Shown one piece after another: positions 36,397 through 47,167 of a stretch of 64,000 nucleotides of DNA (its first letter is position 1; each line of letters starts with the position of its first letter). The position numbers were made by a program, and so were the translations under genes. A model generated the notes under the pieces. It worked only from the letters and a program-made list of their open reading frames with translations. It was not told where the DNA came from and made no database searches. The stretch comes from Oxytricha trifallax (Eukaryota; Ciliophora; Spirotrichea; Sporadotrichida; Oxytrichidae). Where the stretch lies: the NCBI GenBank assembly GCA_000711775.1, contig ARYC01000075.1, positions 186,001-250,000 on the forward strand, in the 5' to 3' direction.

Positions 36397-37799
36397 CCTG
36401 TGATCTACAAGCAGCATCTTTAGTGAGAAGGAATAATTAATAGTATTTATTAGTCAATAAGACTAATAAAAAAAGAACAGGTGGCTTATTAATTTCATAC
36501 TATCCCCTGTGATAGTAGTAGTATAAGCATATATGAAAAAGCAATCTATTAATAATTATAATAATTATGAGAATTAATTAAAAATTAATATAATTTAATT
36601 TTAACAATTACCTTTTCTAGCAGTTTATTATCTTTTATTATTTATTAGTTTTCTAATCTTTTTAAAACTTTTTCCCTACACATTCAGGTAAACTTAGTGA
36701 ATGAATAGTAAAATCATAATAAAAGTAGGAATGTCTGAAACGAATTTTTTCAAAGATTATTTCAGAATATTGTGAGTAATATTGTGAGTAATATTGTGTT
36801 AGTAATGAAGTATTTATGAATTGTCATTGACACAATCAAAGTAGTTAACTTCAATAGACAAATATTTTATTATATTTATTCTTTTTTTTTGCCAAAACAC
36901 CAATTTTCAAAGTCTATATAATAAAAAATTTATTTAAAAAATAGCTAGTTTGATAAAGTATATAAATCTAATTGCTGTAGTTATAGATCTTTTGATTAAT
37001 ATCTGGAAAAAATATTTAAAAACTTTATCCTATTGTTTTAAATAATTTCTTAAAAAGAGTTATTATTTATAGTTTAAACAAAAATATAACGAATTATATT
37101 TACTCCCCATATTCAAATAACCAACCAATCTATTTAGTATTTAAAATAATATCTTAAATTCTTCGTAATTTTTTAGCATTCCTTTAACTTCATTGACTTA
37201 GAATTGAAGTCCTTTTAAAGGAAAATTATAAAATTAATTTCCTTAACATTTTAAAATTAATTGTAAGCTTTTTAATTAATTTCTTATATTTTTTTATTAA
37301 CCAAATATAATCCTCATATTCATTTTGAAAATTATGAACTTAACAAAATTTAATTTTTACTTTAGAACTCTAATATTTTAACATCTTATTACTATTATAC
37401 AATTAAGCAAATAACAGTTAAAAATATATACTTAATATTTATATATCAGATTTATCAGCTTTTAGCACTATACTAATAATTAAAGTTATTACAATCATTA
37501 ATGTTATATCTTATTAAATATGCTGATTTAGTAATATTTCACTGATTTTCATCAGCATTAACTGCAATTTTATTTGTTCATATTAATTTTAAGATTAACA
37601 TAATAAATTTCAACGATGGTAGATTCAAAACTAAGGTCAATAATTATTTATTATAAATTAAATAATTATGGCATACATAGGTGGTAAATAGCTTATCATT
37701 AATTATTTATTTTAAGTATAGTAATTGCAAATTTTTAATTGACTTAGTAATCAAAAAGTGATTATGATTAAAAAAAACAACTTCAATATGTGTTTTCCC
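36397..37799. other. A+T-rich stretch, no gene seen
   Basis: GAGTAATATTGT is repeated in tandem near 36772-36800. Otherwise featureless. Confidence 0.5.
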
Positions 37800-37970
37800 A
37801 CTCAAAACCATTTAGTACTGATGCTACTGCTACAATAGAGTATGGAATGTTCCCAGTATCAGTGGGTTTTATAAGAATTTCAATCATTCCTCTTATATCT
37901 GAAAATCAGGAGGCTCATGCTTGGGGATTTAAACCATTGCACATGTGTGTCATTAAAGCCTGATAATTGT
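37800..37970 (+). pseudogene. Short coding-like remnant, possibly a membrane transporter
   Basis: One frame reads ATIEYGMFPVSVGFIRISII then PLISENQEAHAWGFKPLHMC before TGA. The order of a hydrophobic helix, P-L/V-I-S-E, a GTAYGF-like A-W-G-F and another hydrophobic run recalls one segment of major-facilitator proteins, but the stretch is too short to be sure. No further part of such a gene was found on either side. Confidence 0.22.
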
Positions 37971-39701
37971 CTAAAAGCATGTAATTAGCGTTCTGAGAAG
38001 TTTTTGTATTTATAGCTGTATAATCGAGAATATCTTACATTTATTTATTCTGCTACATCACGATTGAATGATGATTTATTTAGCATATAATGTTAAATTG
38101 GTGAATTAATTTATTATAATCATTAACCACAAATGAAAGTAAATTGATATTATCTGTATGGACTGGACTTTTCTTATGAGCTCTGGATATTAGTGAGAGC
38201 TGATGGCGTAGTTTATGAGCTTCTTAGAGTTTTTAGTAACTTAATTGTTATGACATGGATTTTTAGTCATTTTTTACTAAGTAGAGTAATTATTATATAC
38301 TATTGATAAAATAGAAAACAATCGTAAAAATGAAATGCGTAAATTTAGATTAGCTGTCTTTAAATAATAAATAGCTAAATCAAATTTTATTTAAGTGTAT
38401 AAATGAAATAAATATAAGGCATGTTGCAGAGTATATATATTAGAATCACTCTAATTAGACATGACATAATTTTATTTTTCTATTTTCCTAAATTATTCAC
38501 AGACGAAAGCAGAGTTGTTATGACGTTTAAAATTATTACAGGTTATAGGTATATTCTAAGCATTAGACTTAATTTATTTTATTCATATTCGATAGAGTGA
38601 GTAGCGGAAGTAAAGTTTTAATAATCTAAATTTGATAGTAAATATTAGAAATTTATTAAATAAAAGTATAAGAATTTGATATTAGTAGATTAAATTTTAA
38701 TAAATCACAAATTAGTAGTTACTTATGATTATATTTTCTTATAAAATGATAACTATATCATTGAAGTTTCAATTAAGTATTGTTCTTTCTCAAACCATCT
38801 TAATTTTAATTATAATTTTGCTGTATAAATTTCATTAAATATTTAATTAAAAAAATTCTTAAATTTAAAATAAATATGACTAATATCAACTTCAACTTGA
38901 GTAATGTAATTTAAAATATTTATATTTCTAAATGCAAAATATAAGTTGTATTGTTATAAATACATTATAATTAAGCTTGACTTTATAATTTGATGTAATA
39001 AAGTGCATAAAAGGTTTTAAAATACGAATTAGTACTTTAAAAAAACACTTTTAATTTTTTATTAATTTAAGAATCTTAAATCTTTTTAGTGTTGTATTAA
39101 TTCTATATACAAATATCAATAAATGTAATTGACGTTATCAGATTCGTGAGTTTGAAACATATTTATTATTATCTAATGTGGTTCATACATTCAAGTTCCT
39201 AGATATGATTTTACTATGGCTTTTGGATTTTTAAAAAAAACTACTTAGAATATAGATTAAATCTATATAGAATAGCTCTTAAACTAATTGATTCATAACT
39301 CATAAGAATCATTGAACACATTAGTTTCTAGAAATATTAATTCTGCTAAAATACTTAAATCATTATAATCAAAGATTATATATAAAGTTTTGCTTAAATA
39401 AATTTAGGCATAAATGTTAATTTTAAATCTTTTCAAAAATTTTAAAAGTTGGTAATATATTCAAGGAAATTATTATAACTTTTCAATTAATTTCATCAAC
39501 GATATAAACAATATTTGATTAAGAAAATATCTAAATTACTTAAATTTAAAAATTAAAAATTTGTATATTTAGAGTTAAAAATGAAAAAATTAAATATTAT
39601 TTTTTCTATGAAATAACAATAAGTCCAAAAATATCAACTCCACTTTACTAAATTGACTCGTATGATAGAAACTCCCCACCAAACTGATAATTAATAATTT
39701 T
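37971..39701. other. A+T-rich stretch, no gene seen
   Basis: No coding-like frame or repeat pair supported. Confidence 0.5.
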
Positions 39702-40108
39702 ATGAAGTACATAGTTCTCTTATCCATTAATTTAATATTAGGAGTTATATTCACAATAGTTGCTGCAGCCTAAAATCTTTGTCAGCTAAAGCAATTAAAC
39801 TATAACCTCCTAGTTATTGGTCTACTTAGGCTTATGAAGCTAAACTCAAATAGTACATATTAAAAGAATTAGAACACTGTTTCATCTGCATTTTAAGTGA
39901 TAAAGTTCTTCAAAAAACATGGTTCGGGATTCATATATACTACCTCAAAATAGTTTAAATGATATTTTTTACTGAAGTTTTGTCATTTAACCTCGAAGAG
40001 AGAATATCTTTAAGAATTCTTGAATGGTTGGTTGAAGCAAAAGTCAAATTGTATCTGCTGTAACTCTTGTATTTAATTTATATTAAATCATAAAAAATTA
40101 AAATTTGA
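39702..40108 (+). pseudogene. Small putative secreted protein, frame changed once after the signal peptide
   Basis: ATG 39702 opens MKYIVLLSINLILGVIFTIV followed by AAA, a typical signal peptide with a cleavage-like end. Within about 25 codons a different frame becomes the better one: PSYWSTQAYEAKLKQYILKE, LEHCFICILSDKVLQKTWFG, IHIYYLKIVQMIFFTEVLS and NLEERISLRILEWLVEAKVK, running without TGA to 40106-40108. A single indel, or a short intron I cannot define, would link the two. Trp codons are TGG. About 130 residues in all; no family recognised. Confidence 0.4.
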
Positions 40109-42339
40109 TAATCATATACAATTTATAATAGGCTATATATATTTTGATTATTTTAGTGATCTAACACATAGTATCAAGAAATAAAGATTCTATTGTAAAG
40201 AATCAATATTCATTTTAATATAATATTCATATCTTGCTTTGAAATTGATAAAACTTAATTATAATCTTTAACTATTTTTATGATAGTTAAATGGCTCAAG
40301 ATTTTAACAATTAGCTTCATCATTATTGTGATTGTCATCTATATTCATTAAATTTCACCACTGCTTACAATATAATAACTAATAAATAGCTTGAAAGAGG
40401 GATCAATAAAATCTAAGAATAAAGTTATAAAAGATATCAAAATTTTTAAATTGGAAATGTCCAAAACGAATACATAAAGCATCAATTTTTTTCCTTAGCA
40501 ACTTGTGATAATAAAGAAGTTTATTTTACCTTTCTTATCATTTAAAAATATTTGTAAAGTGACTTAATGTATTTTTAATTTCTCAATTTACAAAAACAAA
40601 CAAAAACAATAAGTATCTCTAGCATGTATTTTCATAGTAAAATAATAAAAAAATTATATTTCTTCACTATTTTTCATTCTTAAAAAAAATAATTGTTATT
40701 ATAAATGATTTGATTGTTGAAATAATAATATATTACATTATCCTAAAATAATTTAGGGTGTGTATTCTAAATGATTTTAACTATATAACATTTAGAATTA
40801 ATAATATAATTTATAAAGATAAATGTCATATTATTATAGAGAAGTTGCTATTGAACAAATACATAATTGAATAGCTCTCAGAATAAAAAATATAAGAAAA
40901 TTCATTTAATTTTTAATAATAAAAAATATTCAGAAATTTTATTAATTTTGGATTCATTATTTATATATATCTTGTTTAAGTTTGACTTGCTTTTTACTAT
41001 AGAAAAAATATATTTATTTAAATTTAACCTTAATAAAAGCAATAATATGTTCTGATTTAAATTAGATAATGTTGCAAAATTCATTTTACTTCGAGTTAGC
41101 ATATGCTAATTTTAAACCATCATATTTTTAATTCTTTTTTGTTTCTTTTTTATTTTAAGAATATTGTAATCAACTATATTTTAAATATCTCTTAAAATCT
41201 TTATCCTATTAATTAGTGGATTTAATATGAATGAGGATTAAATAAAATTTACATTCAAATTTTTTGCTATAAAAATTAATAATTTTAAACAATAAAACAA
41301 ATTTTAAGTTTTTAAGGTTTTAGATAATAAATATTTACTCAAATTACCTAATAAAATATTTTCTAAGAACTTTATCTTATAATTTATAAATTTTTAATAA
41401 ATTAAACAAATTATACAAACAAATATATAAAAATAATTGTAAGTTTTTCATTAGTAACCTTTACTTATTCATAAATTTAATACTTTAGAGAAAATTTTAA
41501 TAATTTCAGCAACCTTTTATTAATTTTATATATGGGCTCAATAATTATTTATTAGGAGTAAATAATGAAATTTCTATAATTATTTTATAAAAGATTTAAA
41601 TTTTTAATATTTCGATTTGGGGTGTGCTATATTATCTGATTATATTTTTTATTATTAAAAAATATACTCACAGTAAATATTCATTATGAGCTAAACATTA
41701 ATATCTTATAACTCATTAATTGGGGCGATATAAACAATTATTTTGTAAACTTGTAACTTTTAAACATTACTTTCAAAGCTTATACCATTTAACAAGGGAT
41801 TATAATTTAATAGAGGGAAAATACAAATCTTTATTGTTTATATATAAATAGAAATATACATTTTGAAGATGATAAATTTATAAATATTATTTATATTTAA
41901 ATTTATGTCAATAATTGTAGATTTACTTTAATATATTTTGATAATTGTAATTAATTTAAAATCTAAGAGAGATTTGAAGGCTTATAATATATTATATTTT
42001 TTTTATTAACATCAGTGATAGTTTTAATAAAAAATTTAAAAAGTAATATGTTAATACAATTTCATAGATTATTATATTTAATTCTTATAATTATAAATAA
42101 TGCCCTTTTTAATATATCGTTTGAAATATTGTAACGGTTAATACAATAATTCACCAAAATCAATTCACCACTTAATGATTATATATTAAGCCATTATTTA
42201 AAATTTGATAATAGATGTTGAACCAATTTATAATTGATATATAATTTAAAAATATTAAGCAATTATGTCCATAGTACTGTACTATACTAAGATACACTAC
42301 AGCTGATTTATTTTACTTACAAATTAGTCTTGTTTTTTA
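40109..42339. other. A+T-rich stretch, no gene seen
   Basis: Overlapping Lys/Asn/Ile-rich frames on both strands near 40867-41102 are judged spurious. Confidence 0.55.
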
Positions 42340-43328
42340 ATATTACTAAAATATAATTGATTTGGGAATTTGTAAAAATAAAATATAGAACATAATTATA
42401 AATATATATAACTGCCACTAATTACACTTGCTTCTATCACTAATTTGATTTACATTATTTTAACCGTAATTTATTTATTTAAATAAATATTTAATTTTAA
42501 TTGTGCAAGTGTGCAAATATATAAAATATACACCCTACCAATTTGTGCGAATATATAATATATTTAAAAGTGACATTTATGCATACATTTCATAATCTCA
42601 TATTTCATTGTCTTCGTTATAGTTATCGTCATATTGTTACTGGAGTTTTTCTTCTTGGCCTTCTCTACCATTGCGACCTTATTTCCCTCCTCTATTTGAA
42701 TAAGTAATGTAAATTTGCTCTGATATTTGGTTCATTTTCACCTTCACTGTCATTATCTTACTTATTAGCTGGCTCACCCATAGGTATGCTTTTAGCACTT
42801 ATTGCAGGTAAGTTATTTGGATTTATCTTTTATTGAGCTAGCACTTTTGGCAACTGCTTTATAAGGTAGGAGTCTTTTCTTGCAAATCTATTTTAGAGAT
42901 ATTTGGCAGTTATAGCTTTCATGCTTATTTTATTGCTTCTGATTCTGAGTCCTTGGCACTCGATAGCAAATCACTAAAGTTTAATTTACAGGACTGTATC
43001 AATAATCTTTACTTCTAGCTCTGGGCCGGAGTTATTATTGCTTGACATTGTGCTTTTCATTTTAAATTATATTATTACTCTTTATATTTTAAATATTTCT
43101 AATTATATATTATATATTCGCACAAATTGGTAGGGTGTATATTTTATATATTTGCACACTTGCACAATTAAAATTAAATATTTATTTAAATAAATAAATT
43201 ACGGTTAAAATAATGTAAATCAAATTAGTGATAGAAGCAAGTGTAATTAGTGGCAGTTATATATATTTATAATTATGTTCTATATTCTATTTTTACAATT
43301 TCCCAAATCAATTATATTTTAGTAATAT
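42340..43328. mobile_element. DNA transposon with about 224-bp terminal inverted repeats
   Basis: The left repeat runs from about 42340 to 42563 and the right from about 43106 to 43328. They are near-perfect inverses, sharing ATTACTAAAATATAATTGAT, GGCAGTTATATATATTTATA in inverse, and ACCCTACCAATTTGTGCG. If the ends are TATTACT...AGTAATA, the flanks give a TAA target duplication, as in PIF/Harbinger elements; a TA duplication cannot be excluded. The inner 540 bases are more balanced and carry coding-like minus-strand frames. The good match of the repeats suggests a fairly recent insertion. Confidence 0.75.
42590..43070 (-). pseudogene. Minus-strand coding-like region inside the 42.3-kb transposon
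   Basis: Starting near 43070 the minus strand reads MKSTMSSNNNSGPELEVKII and DTVLQIKLQ to a TGA; a second frame then reads DLLSSAKDSESEAIKQA, and a third KQLPKVLAQQKINPNNLPA, ISAKSIPMGEPANKQDNDSE and RSQWQRRPRRKTPVT. The protein would be small, Ser/Asn/Glu-rich with a basic end, and shows no transposase motif. Short introns could explain the frame changes, but I could not define them. If it was never a transposase, the element depends on another copy. Confidence 0.35.
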
Positions 43329-43896
43329 AATAGACTAGCATATACATTTTTATCAAAATTTTACATTAATTTTTGAGGACTTCATTTCAACCATGTAGAA
43401 GAATTATTAAAAATGTTTCTAAATTTTTTTGAATAATAAACAGAAAATCTGCTACAAAAAATACATATTCTTAAATATTCTTTAAAATATTCAAGAAAAT
43501 ACTTGGAGAAATTATGTTTAAAATCTGTTTTAATTCTCACTTTACCAATTATCGTGTAATTATATAGTTATTTTTATATTATATCAACTAATTTAACCCA
43601 TATATATTACCTTTCTTATTTTATCTTAATAGATTTAGATATTTTAATAAATGAGACTATTGCAAATATAGAATTTGAGTCAATTAATATTTAATAATTA
43701 ATCTTATACTCATGATTTTTAGGGTTTTCTCAAATTAATTTTTTGAGTGACTTCTAATAAGAAATTTATCAAAAAAATAAACATATAAGGCAATCATAAT
43801 TATTCTCATTATAAATCTTTATTAATTGATTTAGGAAAATAAATATAAATTTTATGAATAAATAATAAGCAATTAAATTTTGTAAAATTTGTTTTA
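43329..43896. other. A+T-rich stretch between two elements
   Basis: No gene or repeat supported. Confidence 0.5.
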
Positions 43897-43908
43897 ATAC
43901 TTATATAT
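43897..43908 (+). repeat. Left target-site duplication of the 43.9-kb retrocopy
   Basis: ATACTTATATAT recurs at 45522-45533, directly after the tri-nucleotide tail. The sequence is simple, so the match alone is weaker than at 9487. Confidence 0.65.
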
Positions 43909-43950
43909 ATTATTAAATTATAATCTCAGTGAGAGGAACATAAGAGCGAA

Positions 43951-44722
43951 ATGCCCAACTTCTCGACCTACACAAAGAACTTCATTTTCAACCCTCATCA
44001 GAGGGTCCAGACTCAAAGACATTGTCGACATCATCATCTCCGAGTCTATGAACAACGATTGGGGACACCTTACCATTCAAAAAGTCATTTACATTGCCAA
44101 AATAGTTGCCTAGATCAACCCATCCCTCATCTTCAAACTCAGAAATGAAGCCAAAATCAGAGCACACAATCAGAACAACCACTAAGTTGCAAACTGGCTT
44201 GAGCTGCTAGCTCAGTCACTCTACTTAGTCCAATTCAACAACAAATGGATCCCCAAGGCTTAACAGCTATCTACTGATTTTGGAAACCTGGATGCCAAAT
44301 CCCCAGAGTTCATTCCTTAGCCTTCCTCACCCAAAACATCGTTGCTAGTCAATACTAAACTGGATCTCCATCCACTTACTAGCGCCCTCTCACAATTTTA
44401 AAACATGTACACTCAACAAGAGTTTGATACCCTTAACTAATAGTTCATACAGGAAGAGCAGGAATACCTAGCTTCCCAATGTGCCATACTCAAAGCGCCA
44501 TTAGACAATTCTAGCTCGCTAAACTATGATTCCGAAGCCGACATCTCCTTCTATGAAGGGGGTGAATAATCCCTGACGTCTTCAAATACGTCACTCAATA
44601 ATTTACCTACTAAATAGGAACATTTAACAAAAATTTTTAAGGAATCACCCTTTAATAAGATTTCCTACTAGGAAAAATTTTAATCGGGTTTAATAAGATT
44701 CCTAATTAATAATGAGAAATGA
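43951..44722 (+). pseudogene. Frame A protein of the retroelement (one frameshift)
   Basis: ATG 43951 begins MPNFSTYTKNFIFNPHQR; near 44010 the better frame shifts and continues KDIVDIIISESMNNDWGHLT, IQKVIYIAKIVAQINPSLI, RNEAKIRAHNQNNHQVANWL, ELLAQSLYLVQFNNKWIPKA, then a Ser/Pro/Gln-rich linker and an acidic end (NYDSEADISFYEGGEQ) to TGA 44720-44722. About 257 residues. The upstream 20 codons could alternatively be read in the second frame without a start. The middle is helical; I recognise no domain. The pairing with basic frame B suggests two proteins that act together on the element's RNA (inference). Confidence 0.6.
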
Positions 44723-44738
44723 ATAATCATTATTAAAT

Positions 44739-45450
44739 ATGAGTTCACAAATTGACACCTCAATGAAGGACAAGAACTCAACAGAGCTCAAACCTAAACC
44801 TGAATTCTACATCTCAGCCTCATACAAAGCTTGTCACAAACTCTACACAGAGGCAAAAGATGGAACTAAAATTTCAGCCAAGACATTATTTGAAGCCCTA
44901 GAGACCAAAGAATAGATAGTCTCTCTAAGAATTCAATCAGTAACCTAAGGTCTCTCCAACTAAATTGCTTACTACCTCGAACAACTTGAGGAAATCTTGG
45001 ACTAAGGCCCAACACACTATGGCCAACAACCCTGACATCCCTAAGCCTATCAGAATCTTCCTTAAAACCATTGACAAGCTCAGATCCTATGATCAAGATG
45101 TCATAATGTACTGTGACACAGACCAAGACTTTATGCTCAACACAAACACTATTAGATTTAAAACACCTTGGAACTTCTCCAAGAATCTCTCCACCGATCT
45201 CATCTTCTTCATGAAAGAAAATTTTAAATCCTATATTTCCCTCGGTCTTATTAAATTTTCAGTCAGAGTCTTATAACCCATTAAATACAAACATATAAAC
45301 GACGATTCCGTCGCAATTTTAAGACAAGACCAAAGGAGACAAAACCAGTACTAAAATTCAAACAAGGGTAGAAAAACAAAAAAAAGACAAATACAACAAA
45401 GAAAACCCAAGAGAAACAACAAAAAGAGAAGAAACAACCAAAGGAACTGA
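44739..45450 (+). pseudogene. Frame B protein of the retroelement, copy 2 (one frameshift)
   Basis: ATG 44739 begins MSSQIDTSMKDKNSTELK and matches the 9656 frame throughout: ISAKTLFEALETKEQIVSL, IRIFLKTIDKLRSYDQDVIM, KTPWNFSKNLSTDLIFFM, and the basic tail with KRRNNQRN before TGA 45448-45450. Near 45003 an indel of net minus five bases relative to copy 1 changes the frame, so this copy would not make the whole protein. The C-terminal two thirds is the best conserved part between copies. The N-terminal quarter differs more, which suggests the two copies are not direct sisters. Confidence 0.7.
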
Positions 45451-45476
45451 GTTCCTTCATAATTGATATGCTTAGG

Positions 45477-45521
45477 GGGGCATTGACCCCTCGATGCGAG
45501 TTAATTATTATTATTATTATT
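45477..45521 (+). repeat. 3' hairpin and (ATT)n tail of retrocopy 2
   Basis: GGGGCATTGACCCC forms the stem-loop, followed by TCGATGCGAGTTAATTATT and about six ATT units. Confidence 0.75.
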
Positions 45522-45533
45522 ATACTTATATAT
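45522..45533 (+). repeat. Right target-site duplication of the 43.9-kb retrocopy
   Basis: Identical 12-base copy of 43897-43908. Confidence 0.65.
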
Positions 45534-46039
45534 TTAATGGAATTTCTGCTTATTTTAACCAAAATAAACTCCCTCATTTATCTTATTAATAAATAGATCT
45601 TAAATTTATTAAGAATATTATTCTAGATAATATCATTACTATTATTATTTCTCAAAATTTTTAGTTCATTGAAGTTTTATTTAAAGTGACAAATTACGTT
45701 TTAATTATTTTTATGATTATAAATAATATTCTGTTTTGTAGTTTTATATATTGTGAGTTATGGTTTTATTATTCACAATCATTTTATCTAGGGAAGTTAT
45801 ATTTATTAAATTTTATCCCTTCAAAATTCGCATTTTATAATTAATATTTAATTTTCATTATTAGCACTCAGTTCAAATTCATCATTCTTAACTTTCAAAC
45901 TAAAATAATTGATAAATTAAATCATAGAATTCTAAACTTTTTCATACTTATGTTTTAAGTTGATGTTTTTCATTTCTTTTTATCTCTACTATTAAAAATG
46001 AAAATTGAATCTAATTAATTAATTATTATAATTATAATT
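45534..46039. other. A+T-rich stretch, no gene seen
   Basis: No feature supported. Confidence 0.5.
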
Positions 46040-46440
46040 GACAAATTCAGTTTTGGATCAACTGTGCAGGCTGTTGATTACCCGACCAATTATGATAGTT
46101 AGGATATTTGTATCCCAGGTTTCACTGATATTTGTACCTGGTAAAAAGAAACAGAATATTCGAGGGTTCTGTTGTGCCTGTACTTGGTAAAAGCACGGAA
46201 TACACTTCTGGAACTGGCAACTTTATAATGAAATTTAACATTCAATTATATCAAGGAATTTAGAGTGGTTACATGGATGAAGGGACGAGAATTTAAATGA
46301 CATTTGAATTTTGTGGTGACTACAACTGATGCTTTCGATAGAAGGTCCGGAGGAAGCGCCTTCAGAATTTTTATCACTAAAACATAATCTGCTAATAACT
46401 CAACCAATAAATAATCGACAAATTCCATTACAAATTTAAT
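46040..46440 (+). pseudogene. Coding-like island, unknown secreted-type protein fragment
   Basis: The plus strand reads FGSTVQAVDYPTNYDSQDIC and IPGFTDICTWQKETEYSR, then in another frame GSVVPVLGKSTEYTSGTGNF, IMKFNIQLYQGIQSGYMDEG and TRIQMTFEFCGDYN before a TGA and a basic stretch. Gly, Thr, Tyr and Cys content suggests an extracellular beta-rich protein. The minus strand also has a 60-codon frame (LLADYVLVIKILKALPPDLL), which I judge less likely because the plus reading spans more of the island. One frame change and one TGA are needed for the plus reading. Confidence 0.3.
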
Positions 46441-47089
46441 ATTTTAAAGATCAGTAATTCATTTACAAGTAAGCCTTAAATAATAATTTAGTTAAAATCT
46501 ATGAAATAAATATATAAGTTCTATAGTATTATATGGAAATAAAAATTATTTTTTTTTGCAAACCAATATGTTCTATTTATAAATTCTAAAGATATTATTC
46601 CATTATGATTTAGATAAATTTACTAAATAGTAATTTATATCAAAAGAGTATTAAAGTGATTTTCTTTTCAGAAAAGTTAAACATTTGCACTTTTTATTTT
46701 GTAAATAATTTTATATTTATTTTATTTGTGAATCTAGGAGTTATATTAGAGTTTTAGTATTATATTAATGGTAAAGCAAAATAGAAGTTTTAAGAAATTC
46801 TTGAACATATAATCTCATTTAAACCCCTGCCCAAATTAAAGCTCTTGCTGATGAATAAATTCAACTAAATTATAAAAATATTTCTTTAGGAAACATTAAA
46901 GTATTTTAATGTAATTCAATGATAGAAAAGATTATGAGAACATTTAAAGATAAAAATATTAGCAAAATTTATTAAAAAGTTATAAAAGAGTAAAATCAAT
47001 TGTATAAGGTAAATTGATAAATTTTAATTAAAAATGAGTATTATAGCTTTACTTTAAAATCTATTTAATATATCAATTTTTTAAAAAGA
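46441..47089. other. A+T-rich stretch, no gene seen
   Basis: No feature supported. Confidence 0.5.
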
Positions 47090-47090
47090 C

Positions 47091-47167
47091 AGTATATCAA
47101 GGGGATCGAACCCCATATCATTAGGAAGCAACACCTTAGTTTTACCATCAGGACTATTGGTTAATAT
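47091..47167 (-). tRNA. tRNA-like sequence, possibly a tRNA pseudogene
   Basis: On the minus strand GGGGTTCGATCCCC forms a TPsiC arm, and GGTTCGATCCC matches the pol III B box exactly. TAGTCCTGATGG is an A-box-like D arm with one mismatch. ATATTAA at the 5' end pairs with TTGATAT after the T arm (one G-T pair). TTTTT follows within ten bases, as a pol III terminator. The D-loop GATGGTAAAAC and the CTAATGAT after the anticodon region resemble Gly-type tRNAs, with the same spacing. The anticodon stem pairs badly, so the anticodon is unclear; a decayed gene or the head of a SINE is possible. Confidence 0.4.

Larger units (their letters stand above)
43909..45521 (+). mobile_element. Two-frame non-LTR-type retroelement without visible reverse transcriptase (copy 2)
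   Basis: Between 12-bp duplications lie about 42 leader bases, frame A (43951-44722), a 16-base gap, frame B (44739-45450), a hairpin-bearing 3' end and an (ATT)n tail. The start ATG of frame A right after a short leader suggests this copy may be full length, about 1.6 kb; the copy at 9502 is then 5'-truncated. The 9502-10456 copy matches 44570-45521. No polymerase, endonuclease or RNase H motif is visible, so it probably uses another element's enzymes, like ORF1-only (HAL1-type) LINE derivatives. Alternatively it is the 3' part of a larger LINE. Confidence 0.75.

Noticed and set aside
36310-36540. Plus-strand frame starting at an ATG with acidic residues (STEEEDRLFFIDD)
   Set aside because: It needs two TGA read as Trp and is antisense to a minus-strand frame with a clean ATG and 106 open codons.
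40867-41102. Overlapping frames of over 60 codons on both strands
   Set aside because: Lys, Asn, Ile and Leu only; expected from A+T-rich DNA.
44866-45577. Minus-strand frames over the retroelement
   Set aside because: They are shadows of the conserved plus-strand frame B; the plus frame is conserved in the copy at 9.7 kb.
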